From contig CAOKWI010000028.1 in the NCBI GenBank assembly GCA_948473115.1, positions 1-50,409 of the forward strand: 50,409 nt of DNA. Reading direction: 5' to 3'. The number at the start of each line of letters is the position of its first letter. Within the stretch, counting starts at the first letter, position 1. Source of the stretch: an uncultured Lachnospiraceae bacterium (GTDB taxonomy: Bacteria > Bacillota > Clostridia > Lachnospirales > Lachnospiraceae). This document shows positions 8,172 to 15,446 of the stretch, piece by piece. The notes below the pieces were generated by a model that was given only the letters and a program-made list of their open reading frames with translations, was not told the DNA's origin and ran no database searches. A program made the position numbers and the translations under genes.

Positions 8172-9212
8172 CTACCTGATCAGTCCCCTGTTCTTCGCAT
8201 AGTCACAGACAAAGACGGCAAAGGCGGCTATCAGCAGGATAAAAACGGAAAGAATATCCCACACATCAACCAAGGGCTCCCCGATCATCCTTGACAGAAT
8301 CATATTGACAGCCAGCATAAAAGGAATCGATATCAGGCACGTAATCCCCGCCGCCTGCATCTTCCGCTCTTTCATGCGGCGGAACACCGCATATATGAGC
8401 CACAGATAGAGAACGGAGACCGCGGATACTGCGGCTCCGATGGAAAACACCGCCCTGACCCCCACCAGTTCATTCAATATATATAAATACAAAAATATGA
8501 AAATACTGAGCGCGGCCAATCCTCCCGCAATTCCTCTTTTTCCCAGCAGGGTGACAGGGAAAGACACCACCCATGCGAAAATAATAGAACTAATGGGAAT
8601 CAGCGACCATGTGAAAGTGCCGGATATGGCAAGGTCACATATGGCGCACACTGCGATCCCTATCAAAAAAGCTGCCGAAAAGATAATGGTAACCACCATA
8701 TTTTTAGAAAGATTATTCTCATCCCTTCGCTTCAGTTCAATCAGGTTTTTCTCCGCTTTCTTTTGATAATTCTCCACATTCTCCATACTTACTCTTTCCC
8801 CGCTCAGCAGTTCATTGACCGTAATTCCCAGTATTCCGCAGAGTTCCAGCATGATGGACGAATCAGGCATACATTTCCCGGTCTCCCACTTGGATACGGC
8901 CCTGTCCGTAATATCCAGTTTTTCCGCCAGCTGCGCCTGGGTCAGTTCCTTCTCCCTGCGGCATTTTGCAATAAATTCCCCTATCGCCACTTGATTCATC
9001 TCTGTCTCTTCCTCTCCTTCCAGCCTTTCCGGCTCTTCCATTTTTTCTGCTTTTTCTTCTCCTTCCTCCTCTTCCGGTCTTTCCGGCCCTTCCATTTTTT
9101 CTGCTTTTTCCTCTCCTTCTGTTTCTTCCACTCTTTCTGTCTCTTCCATTCTTTCTGCCTCTTCCTCTCTTTTCGTCTGGCAGGCATCCGGTACCTCTTC
9201 ACGCCTGTGCAT
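8172..9212 (-). CDS. XRE-family HTH protein with membrane domain
   Basis: The protein has 346 aa. It has three parts. (1) Residues 1-71 are almost entirely Glu/Lys/Arg in repeated blocks (EEKAEKMEGPERPEEEE, EEKAEKMEEPERLEGEE). (2) Residues 72-140 form an XRE helix-turn-helix (LTQAQLAEKLDITDRAVSKWETGK). (3) The rest has about six transmembrane helices. The ATG overlaps the end of the BlaR1-like gene, with AAAGGG upstream, favouring the long form. Many relatives start at the Met before NQVAIGEF (8999), so the acidic part may be a recent repeat-grown extension. It is probably a membrane-tethered transcription regulator acting with the BlaI/BlaR1 pair. Confidence 0.75.
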   Translation of the reverse strand: MHRREEVPDACQTKREEEAERMEETERVEETEGEEKAEKMEGPERPEEEEGEEKAEKMEEPERLEGEEETEMNQVAIGEFIAKCRREKELTQAQLAEKLDITDRAVSKWETGKCMPDSSIMLELCGILGITVNELLSGERVSMENVENYQKKAEKNLIELKRRDENNLSKNMVVTIIFSAAFLIGIAVCAICDLAISGTFTWSLIPISSIIFAWVVSFPVTLLGKRGIAGGLAALSIFIFLYLYILNELVGVRAVFSIGAAVSAVSVLYLWLIYAVFRRMKERKMQAAGITCLISIPFMLAVNMILSRMIGEPLVDVWDILSVFILLIAAFAVFVCDYAKNRGLIR

Positions 9213-10887
9213 ACAGCTTACCCTTTCTGCACAATATTTTACAACGAACTATCGGTTGAGTGACAGCCCAACTGCCGGTTGGGGAGACGCTTTCCGGGAG
9301 AAATTCCATCAGATTGATCACCTCAGACTCTTCCCCAATGCTGACTACCATATACAGTTCTGTCAGCAATGGGGCGTCAACAGGAAAGGAATAAGTCTCC
9401 CCGCTGACCCATGCATTGCTCTCTGACATTTCCTGCAGGAAATGGGTGCTCATACCGCCGAGGCCATCCGCTTCATACCGGCCGTTGATCAGGATGTTCC
9501 AGCCGCTTTTGCTCTCCGGTATGGTAAACGAAAAACTGCCGTCGGAATAGGAAATGCTCACCCACAGCCGGGCAACCAGATTTTCAAATCCGATGGAGAC
9601 AGAAGGCTCCATTCCCTCTGGAAGGAACTGGATCCACTGTCCATCCATGTTTACCGCAATCCCGCTTCCGTTAAAGATAACCTCGGATCCTTCATACCCG
9701 AAATTGGACTGCAGTTCCTGTTCCGGTGTCCGGGACGGATCCACTGACGACTCTATGACGCCGATATAAGGGGAATCATATTCTCCCATGGAGGCCTCGT
9801 AGGCAACCATCTCCGACACATCCTCCCCGCAGGAATAATACAGTTTACCCAGACAGTAAAGCATCTGTATTTCCGGCGCATTACTCCCCTGTCCGTTCTT
9901 CGCGGCAGGAGAAGTGGCGAACAATACCACAAGGACAGTAAGCAGGACTGCGCTGACCGTTATGGTTCCTATCGTGACTTTTTTTGATTTCATGATTGCC
10001 GTAATCCTTTCTTCTGTGGCATTTTTACTGAAGTGACTGCCTATGAGCGCCAGCCCGCTCTTCTGTTCTTCCAACAAAATCAGGGCTCTCGCATATCCCG
10101 CCCTTGCCCCCTCCCCCAGCCGGCGTACCACAGCTTCGTCGCAGGCCAGTTCTATATCCCGGTTCAAAAGGACATACAGCAGCCATACCATGGGATTGAA
10201 CCAGTGGATACACAGGACAAAAGCAGCGACCAGCTTACGGACCGTGTCAAACCGGCAGATATGTATATATTCATGCAACAGGATACATTCCATCTGTTCC
10301 CTGTTATTCCGACAGATATCCTTCGGGATCAAAATAACGGGATGCAGGAGACCGTATGTCAGCGGAGTGGAAATTTTCTCCGACTGCCGGATCTGAACAG
10401 ACCGTCTCAGGGGATGCTTCTCCAGCCATCGGGATACCCACGCATTACTGACAGGTGTGGAAATCCGGAACTCCCGATACCAGTGCGCATAGGACACAAT
10501 GACAAACGCGATGCAGAGAAGCACTCCTGCCAGCCACAGGATCATCCACCAGGCGATTGGAGATGATCCCCCCTGTACCCCCAGTCCCTCCTGTACTCCG
10601 CCGATATCCACAGGAAAACCTTCCATTCCCGGCCGGAATATCACGCGATCCAATCCTCCTTCCACGCCTGCTGCCGGGTCCTGAACAGGGTTCCTCCGAT
10701 CCAGCAGCGAATAAACGCTGAATACGGACGGAACGGAAACCGGTATGATCAGGCGCAGCAGCACGATTTCCCAGAGCAGGACAAACGCCCTTTTGGGAAG
10801 CTTATTCTTCAAAAACACCCGGATAACCGCGATCACCAATACCATAACCCCGCCGGAAAAACTGATCTGCCATAAAGTCATATCCAC
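9199..10887 (-). CDS. BlaR1/MecR1-type M56 metallopeptidase sensor
   Basis: The protein has 562 aa. Transmembrane helices at the N-terminus lead to a cytoplasmic zinc protease domain with HEYIH at residues 205-209 and a downstream DIELACDEAVVRR that gives the third ligand. A further membrane helix lies at about 315-335, and a 220-residue extracytoplasmic domain follows. In BlaR1 that last part is a penicillin-binding domain with an SxxK motif. Here I see no such motif, so the signal is probably not a beta-lactam. The gene follows the BlaI-like repressor by 7 nt, the classic two-gene layout in which the protease inactivates the repressor. Confidence 0.85.
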   Translation of the reverse strand: MDMTLWQISFSGGVMVLVIAVIRVFLKNKLPKRAFVLLWEIVLLRLIIPVSVPSVFSVYSLLDRRNPVQDPAAGVEGGLDRVIFRPGMEGFPVDIGGVQEGLGVQGGSSPIAWWMILWLAGVLLCIAFVIVSYAHWYREFRISTPVSNAWVSRWLEKHPLRRSVQIRQSEKISTPLTYGLLHPVILIPKDICRNNREQMECILLHEYIHICRFDTVRKLVAAFVLCIHWFNPMVWLLYVLLNRDIELACDEAVVRRLGEGARAGYARALILLEEQKSGLALIGSHFSKNATEERITAIMKSKKVTIGTITVSAVLLTVLVVLFATSPAAKNGQGSNAPEIQMLYCLGKLYYSCGEDVSEMVAYEASMGEYDSPYIGVIESSVDPSRTPEQELQSNFGYEGSEVIFNGSGIAVNMDGQWIQFLPEGMEPSVSIGFENLVARLWVSISYSDGSFSFTIPESKSGWNILINGRYEADGLGGMSTHFLQEMSESNAWVSGETYSFPVDAPLLTELYMVVSIGEESEVINLMEFLPESVSPTGSWAVTQPIVRCKILCRKGKLYAQA

Positions 10888-10894
10888 CGCCTCC

Positions 10895-11263
10895 TTAGTC
10901 CAGGTCGCCCACTATTTTTTTCAGTTTCTCGATTTCCCCGGCGGAAAGCTTTTTTCTGCTGAGCAATGCCGCAAACAGTTTATCCGCGGAACCGTCAAAA
11001 ATCTTATTGATCAATTCATTCGTCTCTGCCTCCTGGACCTTTTCCCTGGAAATCAGTGCCCGGCACATGAAATCGGGCTCAGTGCGCTCAATTGCCCCCT
11101 TATTGATACACCTTTTGATCAATGTGTATGTGGTATTCTTGTTCCAGCCCAGTTCCCTGGTCAGGACATCCGCCACATGCCTCGCCGGAACAATACCCTC
11201 CTTCCACAAAATACTCATAACCTTCAATTCAGAGTCATAAAGCTTGATTCCGTCTTCCTGCAT
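10895..11263 (-). CDS. BlaI/MecI-family transcriptional repressor
   Basis: The protein has 122 aa, the family's normal size. It has an N-terminal winged helix (residues 8-75: LYDSELKVMSILWKEG, then NKNTTYTLIKRCINKGAIER) and a C-terminal dimerisation helix region. These repressors bind TACA/TGTA dyads and are cleaved or displaced when the partner M56 protease is activated. It is the first gene of the operon, and its own promoter carries a matching dyad at 11313-11355, so autoregulation is likely. Confidence 0.92.
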   Translation of the reverse strand: MQEDGIKLYDSELKVMSILWKEGIVPARHVADVLTRELGWNKNTTYTLIKRCINKGAIERTEPDFMCRALISREKVQEAETNELINKIFDGSADKLFAALLSRKKLSAGEIEKLKKIVGDLD

Positions 11264-11312
11264 GATAATTCCCTCCTTATCCCTCGATCCAATATGTGTA
11301 ATTGCGAACCCA

Positions 11313-11355
11313 TAAGACTGTAGTAGTCCCTCACATATAGACTACTACAGTCTTA
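11313..11355. promoter_or_regulatory. BlaI-type operator dyad
   Basis: TAAGACTGTAGTAGT (11313-11327) and its exact inverted copy ACTACTACAGTCTTA (11341-11355) are separated by 13 nt. Each arm contains TGTAGTA/TACTACA, the core of BlaI/MecI operators. The right arm overlaps the promoter of the blaI-like gene, so repressor binding would block the operon. Confidence 0.8.
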
Positions 11356-11367
11356 CGCATATGTCAA
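11339..11367 (-). promoter_or_regulatory. Promoter of blaI-blaR-XRE operon
   Basis: On the minus strand a perfect -35 TTGACA (11362-11367) is followed 17 nt later by TAGTCT (11339-11344). The -10 is weak and lies inside the operator arm, which fits tight repression by the BlaI-like protein. The stretch 11368-11639 holds no convincing gene. Confidence 0.6.
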
Positions 11368-11639
11368 CCACATATTGTCTTATCGTCAGGATTGTTTCAT
11401 GGAACTCCCCATACAGTATTGTTGGTTACAGGCAAACTGTCAGTCGGATTCGATTCTGGCCTGATGGCTTCTGCCTTCTTTACAGGAGCCTCCGTTCGAT
11501 AAAAAGCACAGATATACTGCAAAAGACAATTTTGCATGACTGTCTTTTTCTCTGGAATCAGAAAAAGCAGCGAATTGTTTTCCCAAATATAAAAAAACAA
11601 TTTCACTGCTTTACCGCTTATGTTATTAAGTTACTATGA

Positions 11640-12717
11640 TTATGCCAGAACAGGTTCCCTTTTCTCGATGATAGTTCCTACTTCGTCAATACTCTTTTCC
11701 ACGCACTCCGCTATCTGATCTAATGTATAGCCTTTCCCGTGCATATTCAAAATGATTGTTTCATCTCTCTCTGCCACAGTCCTTTCCCTGATCCCTTGTG
11801 AAAGATTACACATAACACTCACGTCCTTTCTCAATTCATCATTTACCGAAATGTCATATTCGCTTTTGATAATCCCAATTTTTTCATCAACAGTCAGTTC
11901 CATCGAAAGCAACGCACTCAACAGACGGTGCCGGTCGCATTTCTCATCATGCACCGGAAGTTCGTTCGATATACCTATCAAAACAATATTTAACAGGTCA
12001 AATCCGCCCTTCCATGAATAAGAGCCGAGCAGGTCATCTTTTGTAAGATGCACATAAGCCATGCTGTTTTCGTCCATGTTCATACATATCCATATCGAAA
12101 AAAAACGCCTTATGTCATTGTAATTTGTCTTGACAAAATCCCGCTCCTTCTGCGAAAAAACAAGGCGGCTCACATAAAATACAGCTCTGTTTAGGATATG
12201 ATAGCTTGTCGGCTCATCTTTTTGTGCTTCTAAGGAAGCGCTGATTAAATCATCGCTTCCTCAGAGCCTCCGGCGGATGCGCACGGATTTGCAGGGGTTT
12301 ATGTTGCTTCGCAACGCAAATCCGGCGCGGGAAACGCTTTAATCAGCGTTTCCCTAAATTCACGATAACCTGTGAAATACCGTCTTGCATGCGCACATAA
12401 AACACAATGTCAAACCTTATAAGCCCCTCATTAATCTCCACATTTTCCGTATTGAAACCGACTATCCTCTGCCCCGCTTGTTCCTTTTCGACATTGGTAA
12501 GCCCCGGCTCTACCGGAATCACACTGATAAATGGTTCCCCTTCAATATAGGTTACTGCTTCTTTGGGATCCATCCCCTTAAACTCGTCAACCGTCTTTAC
12601 CAGAATATGTGCCAGAATGATTTTATTTCCTAACAGCCGCTTTGCTTTTTCATCATATTAAGCATCCTGATCCGCTGCATTGACTGCACTTTTTATTTCA
12701 GTATCCATTATAGCCAT
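11640..12717 (-). pseudogene. Rpn/PD-(D/E)XK transposase-like gene, broken twice
   Basis: Reading from ATG 12717 (AAAGGAGG upstream) gives MAIMDTEIKSAVNAADQDA, then a TAA where the family has CAA (Gln). The frame then continues YDEKAKRLLGNKIILAHILVKT to ISQVIVNL. There a 121-bp MITE interrupts it, and the gene resumes as EAQKDEPTSYHILNRAVFYVSRLVFSQ to the normal C-terminus (GIRERTVAERDETIILNMHGKGYTLDQIAE). Removing the MITE and one TAA copy restores VNLEAQKDEP. The family (Rpn / PD-(D/E)XK nuclease family transposase) is common in Lachnospiraceae. The nuclease is therefore inactive here, although the 11640-12173 and 12343-12573 pieces stay open. Confidence 0.85.
12234..12354. mobile_element. 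121-bp MITE with TAA target duplication
   Basis: The terminal inverted repeats are GGAAGCGCTGATTAAA at the left and the complement of GGGAAACGCTGATTAAA at the right. TAA direct repeats flank it at 12231-12233 and 12355-12357. It has no coding capacity. The interior is GC-rich with a hairpin (TTGCTTCGCAACGCAA). The interrupted host gene reads in frame when element and duplication are removed, which fixes the borders. Confidence 0.85.
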
Positions 12718-12875
12718 AGACCTCCTTTGGTATGATAGGGAACACAAAAGCCATTTCCAAAAGGTATATGGACTCACTGTTCTTATACCCCGAAATCCCG
12801 GCTAAATCAATTATATTATTCAGCCTCCGGCGCCTGCTCAGCGTTAAATGCCCTGTTCTGTCCAGGTAGTACCGT

Positions 12876-14249
12876 TCAGGCGCTGGCCCGGTATTTCACA
12901 AGGTATTTATCGTACTCCGCCTTCATATGTAAAAAGTTCTCCTCCTGGTCCGGAAGCAGATTCCCTTTCCTCTCAAAGACTGCCAGCCACTCTTTCAACA
13001 GCTGGTCCGTGTCCTCTCCGGCCGCATAACCTACCAGGGCTACAAACGAAGGTCTGTTTTCGTCAGATAAGAACCTGGAATCAATATCCTTAATCACCTC
13101 TGAGGCCTCATTCGCCAGAAGCTCATATAATTCCATATCTCTGTCGTCAACGCCCGCGTCAACATATTCTTCAATGATATCCTTCGCCGTGACAGAAGGC
13201 CTGCTGCCGTTCTGTAAATACTGCACCATCAGGCCTTCCAGCATTTCCAGCTTATCCCTGACGACCTGCCTGCTCTTTGTGCCCTTTCCCTTGTCAATCT
13301 CATCAAACAACAGCCCCCTTCCATTTCTGCTGCCCTGCCTGTAGGACGAGATAAATTCCCTGAGAAAGTCCGCAAACATTTCATCCTTCGCCTGAAGCTT
13401 TGTGAATCTGGCAAACAACGCGAGGAAAACAAAGGCCTCTTTCTTGCTGAAGAGATCCCTGACATCTTCCGTTATCACCTTCTCCAGCCTTTGTATATAT
13501 TCCTCAAATTTGTCAAACTCCTCCTCCGTGGCATGGACATTGAGATATTTACAGGCATCACTGGGTTTTGTCTTCCAGGCGCTTAGATGGTTCATGCACA
13601 TCATCGCTTCCACAACCATTCTCTCGACGGTTCCCTTTGTCTTGTCCTTCTCGGAATAGCCTGTACACTCCACAAAGAACCTGTGGTCCAGGATCTCACG
13701 GATCCGGCCTGCAAACCTGTCGATATAGGTAAATGCCTTCTGATCCGTATTCATGGCAACGTGGTTATTGTACCGCTTGATATATCCTGAAATTTTAGTG
13801 CTGTCACAGCTTTCGTGAATGACGGTCTCAACCTGATATTCATCAAACTTCTCCTGCAATTCCTCGGGCAGCCTCTCAAAGGTTTTATTTCTGATATCAC
13901 ATACAGCATCCTCGTATGTGATATTCCCCTTTTTGTCAACCACCTTTTTCTTATAAGGGATCAGGGAATTCTCAACAGAAGCGGTTATCTTATAATTCAT
14001 CTCCCTGAATTTCCGCAAGGCAGCGGTCCTGCAGCCGCCGTCCACAATATGCAGTTTTGAATCCTCTTCCTCTCCCAGGATAATGGGCGGAATATAATCA
14101 TCCGTCAGCACAGTGACGACCAGTTCATTGATCTGCGCATTACTCCAGGCGAAATTTCTCTGGACATCCGCATTGTTGTCAATGTCGCCCTTCTTGTTTT
14201 TCTTCAGGTACATATCCAGTGTATATGTCTGCTTCCGTGGTCTTGCCAT
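12876..14249 (-). CDS. DUF262/ParB-fold protein
   Basis: The protein has 457 aa from the ATG at 14249 (GGAGGG 7 nt upstream). The N-terminal domain has VQRNFAWSNAQINELVVTVL and then LHIVDGGCRTAALRKFRE, which match the DUF262 pattern (RxxxW near the start; [IV]DGxxRxxxL), a ParB-like nucleotide-hydrolysing fold. The C-terminal 250 residues are helical, and no HNH nuclease (as in GmrSD) is visible. It is encoded 52 nt after the sigma-like gene and probably shares its promoter. A role in control or DNA processing of the phage-like locus is an inference; a defence role is possible. Confidence 0.7.
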   Translation of the reverse strand: MARPRKQTYTLDMYLKKNKKGDIDNNADVQRNFAWSNAQINELVVTVLTDDYIPPIILGEEEDSKLHIVDGGCRTAALRKFREMNYKITASVENSLIPYKKKVVDKKGNITYEDAVCDIRNKTFERLPEELQEKFDEYQVETVIHESCDSTKISGYIKRYNNHVAMNTDQKAFTYIDRFAGRIREILDHRFFVECTGYSEKDKTKGTVERMVVEAMMCMNHLSAWKTKPSDACKYLNVHATEEEFDKFEEYIQRLEKVITEDVRDLFSKKEAFVFLALFARFTKLQAKDEMFADFLREFISSYRQGSRNGRGLLFDEIDKGKGTKSRQVVRDKLEMLEGLMVQYLQNGSRPSVTAKDIIEEYVDAGVDDRDMELYELLANEASEVIKDIDSRFLSDENRPSFVALVGYAAGEDTDQLLKEWLAVFERKGNLLPDQEENFLHMKAEYDKYLVKYRASA

Positions 14250-14301
14250 TTTAAATCCCTCCAGCCATACTTTTATCAAATGATCTGCCTGTATAAGCCA
14301 C

Positions 14302-14856
14302 CTATAATACAGAGACATTTCTGTATGAGTGAATCGCCTCACAGCATTCTGCATATTGCTTCGCATTGATATGCAATTCCTTCCTGACCTCACCGGGGAG
14401 GTAACCAATGGACCGAAGCCTCAGCACTTCCTTCTGGAGTTCCGAGAGTCTGCTGAGATATAACAGCATCCTCCTGCTGTATCCCTCTTCACTTCTCTCG
14501 AACACCTCTTTTTCAACAGTGAGCTCATCTGCTATGATGTCTCCTATCGTAATGCCCTCCTCATCGTCCACAGGCGTATCGATAGAGACGGAGATATAGT
14601 CCGCCCTGCGCTTTTCCCGGTTCCTTTTCGTGATTTCCGTCCTGATTCTTTTTGACAGGCAGGAATACAGAAACGCCTCAAAGGACTGCGTGTTGTCATA
14701 TCCCTTCATGACTTCCACAAACACCTCGTTCGCAAGAGAATAGAAATCATCCATGTCTTTGTCCGATATTCCGCCGAATTTGGACAGGATCTTATCCACA
14801 ATCCCATGAAGTTTCCTTGCATTATCTGCATAATATGCCGCCAATACCCATTCCAT
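14302..14856 (-). CDS. Sigma-70-family RNA polymerase sigma factor
   Basis: The protein has 184 aa from ATG 14856 (AGGAAAGGAC upstream); a TTG 30 nt earlier is less likely. A region-2-like segment (residues 38-85: DFYSLANEVFVEVMKGYDNTQSFEAFLYSCLSKRIRTEITKRNREKRR) is followed by an acidic linker. A region-4-like helix-turn-helix comes next (LSELQKEVLRLRSIGYLPGEVRKEL). Overall size matches ECF-like or PBSX Xpf-like phage sigma factors. It is divergent from the 35-kb tail operon and lies behind LexA-like boxes. A sensible model is damage-induced activation of that operon, as Xpf does for PBSX. Its target promoter was not identified. Confidence 0.75.
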   Translation of the reverse strand: MEWVLAAYYADNARKLHGIVDKILSKFGGISDKDMDDFYSLANEVFVEVMKGYDNTQSFEAFLYSCLSKRIRTEITKRNREKRRADYISVSIDTPVDDEEGITIGDIIADELTVEKEVFERSEEGYSRRMLLYLSRLSELQKEVLRLRSIGYLPGEVRKELHINAKQYAECCEAIHSYRNVSVL

Positions 14857-14875
14857 ATAAACACTGTCCTTTCCT

Positions 14876-14909
14876 GTCGTTGACAATTATCGTGTCGTTG
14901 ACAATTACC
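14876..14909. repeat. Two direct copies of a 14-bp word
   Basis: GTCGTTGACAATTA occurs twice 17 nt apart, between the -10 and the start of the sigma-like gene. The position in the 5' leader suggests a repressor or dimer site, or a small duplication. No protein can be assigned. Confidence 0.45.
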
Positions 14910-14938
14910 AGTATAGAATGTACGTTCTGGTTTGTCAA
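14910..14938 (-). promoter_or_regulatory. Promoter of the sigma / DUF262 operon
   Basis: On the minus strand -35 TTGACA (14933-14938), 17-nt spacer, -10 TATACT (14910-14915): a near-consensus sigma-A promoter. The spacer contains the imperfect dyad AGAATGTACGTTCT (14915-14928), one base away from GAAC-N4-GTTC, so a LexA-type repressor bound there would block it. Confidence 0.75.
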
Positions 14939-14947
14939 TAGGATTTT

Positions 14948-14961
14948 CGAACAAACGTTTG
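14948..14961. promoter_or_regulatory. LexA (SOS) box
   Basis: CGAACAAACGTTTG matches the Gram-positive SOS consensus CGAACRNRYGTTYC at 13 of 14 positions. It lies 9 nt upstream of the -35 of the sigma-like gene. Together with the weaker box in the promoter spacer it points to damage-induced expression. Confidence 0.65.
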
Positions 14962-14974
14962 TTATTTTATTTTT

Positions 14975-15100
14975 GGATTGCAACCTGACTTCCACATTCA
15001 CAAAACCCGCGCTTACGCGCTCCTGCGTCTGCTTACGCATCCGCGTTTTGCTCATAAAGAGGGGTGTTAACACACCCTCTTGGAAGTAAGTTGCTAATCC
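14975..15100. repeat. 126-bp palindromic element in the divergent intergenic region
   Basis: GGATTGCAACCTGACTTCCA (14975-14994) is an imperfect inverted copy of 15081-15100. Inside are a CAAAAC..CGCG stem with smaller hairpins, and AGAGGGGTGT/ACACCCTCT at 15058-15080. TTGGATTGCAACC recurs directly at 15144-15156. It looks like a MITE lying between the sigma operon and the tail operon; it could also act as a terminator or insulator. The stretch 15100-15251 has no gene, but has two CCCAAATG words 31 nt apart, possibly part of the tail operon promoter. Confidence 0.5.
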
Positions 15101-15251
15101 AACGCACCGCCTGCATTGCCATAAATGGCATGCAGTCAGGTCATTGGATTGCAACCATATAGTTGGAAAAATTTACCAAAATCGACCACCCAAATGTAGA
15201 AATATATAGTAGGGGCATCCCAAATGCAAAAGAAAGGAACGGAACTGACAA

Positions 15252-15443
15252 ATGAAAGGAACATTCCACAGAACAGAAACTTATGATGCAGCCCACTCCG
15301 GATTCGGAGGAAGAGTCTGTGCTTTCGATTTCAACAGGAGGACAACACTGTCGGAAGCCGCCGAAAGGATCATGGCGGACAGACGGTTTGACCAGCAGTG
15401 CCGGAAGAACGTAAACCATACCCTGGCCGGAGAAAGGAACTGA
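15252..15443 (+). CDS. Small hypothetical protein at operon start
   Basis: The protein has 63 aa and is basic. Its ribosome site and start (AAAGGAACGGAACTGACAAATG pattern) are almost the same as those of the next gene (GAAAGGAACTGACAAATG), 4 nt after its stop. This suggests a real, coupled leader gene. A stretch TTLSEAAERIMADRRFDQQC could be a short helical pair. The family is not recognised. Confidence 0.45.
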   Translation: MKGTFHRTETYDAAHSGFGGRVCAFDFNRRTTLSEAAERIMADRRFDQQCRKNVNHTLAGERN

Positions 15444-15446
15444 CAA

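Noticed and set aside
11397..11606. Small minus-strand frame in the gap before the BlaI-like operon
   Set aside because: No ribosome site or family pattern; the gap is better read as non-coding.
12876..14249. Type IV restriction (GmrSD) assignment
   Set aside because: Only the DUF262-like N-terminal pattern is visible; no DUF1524/HNH motif was found.
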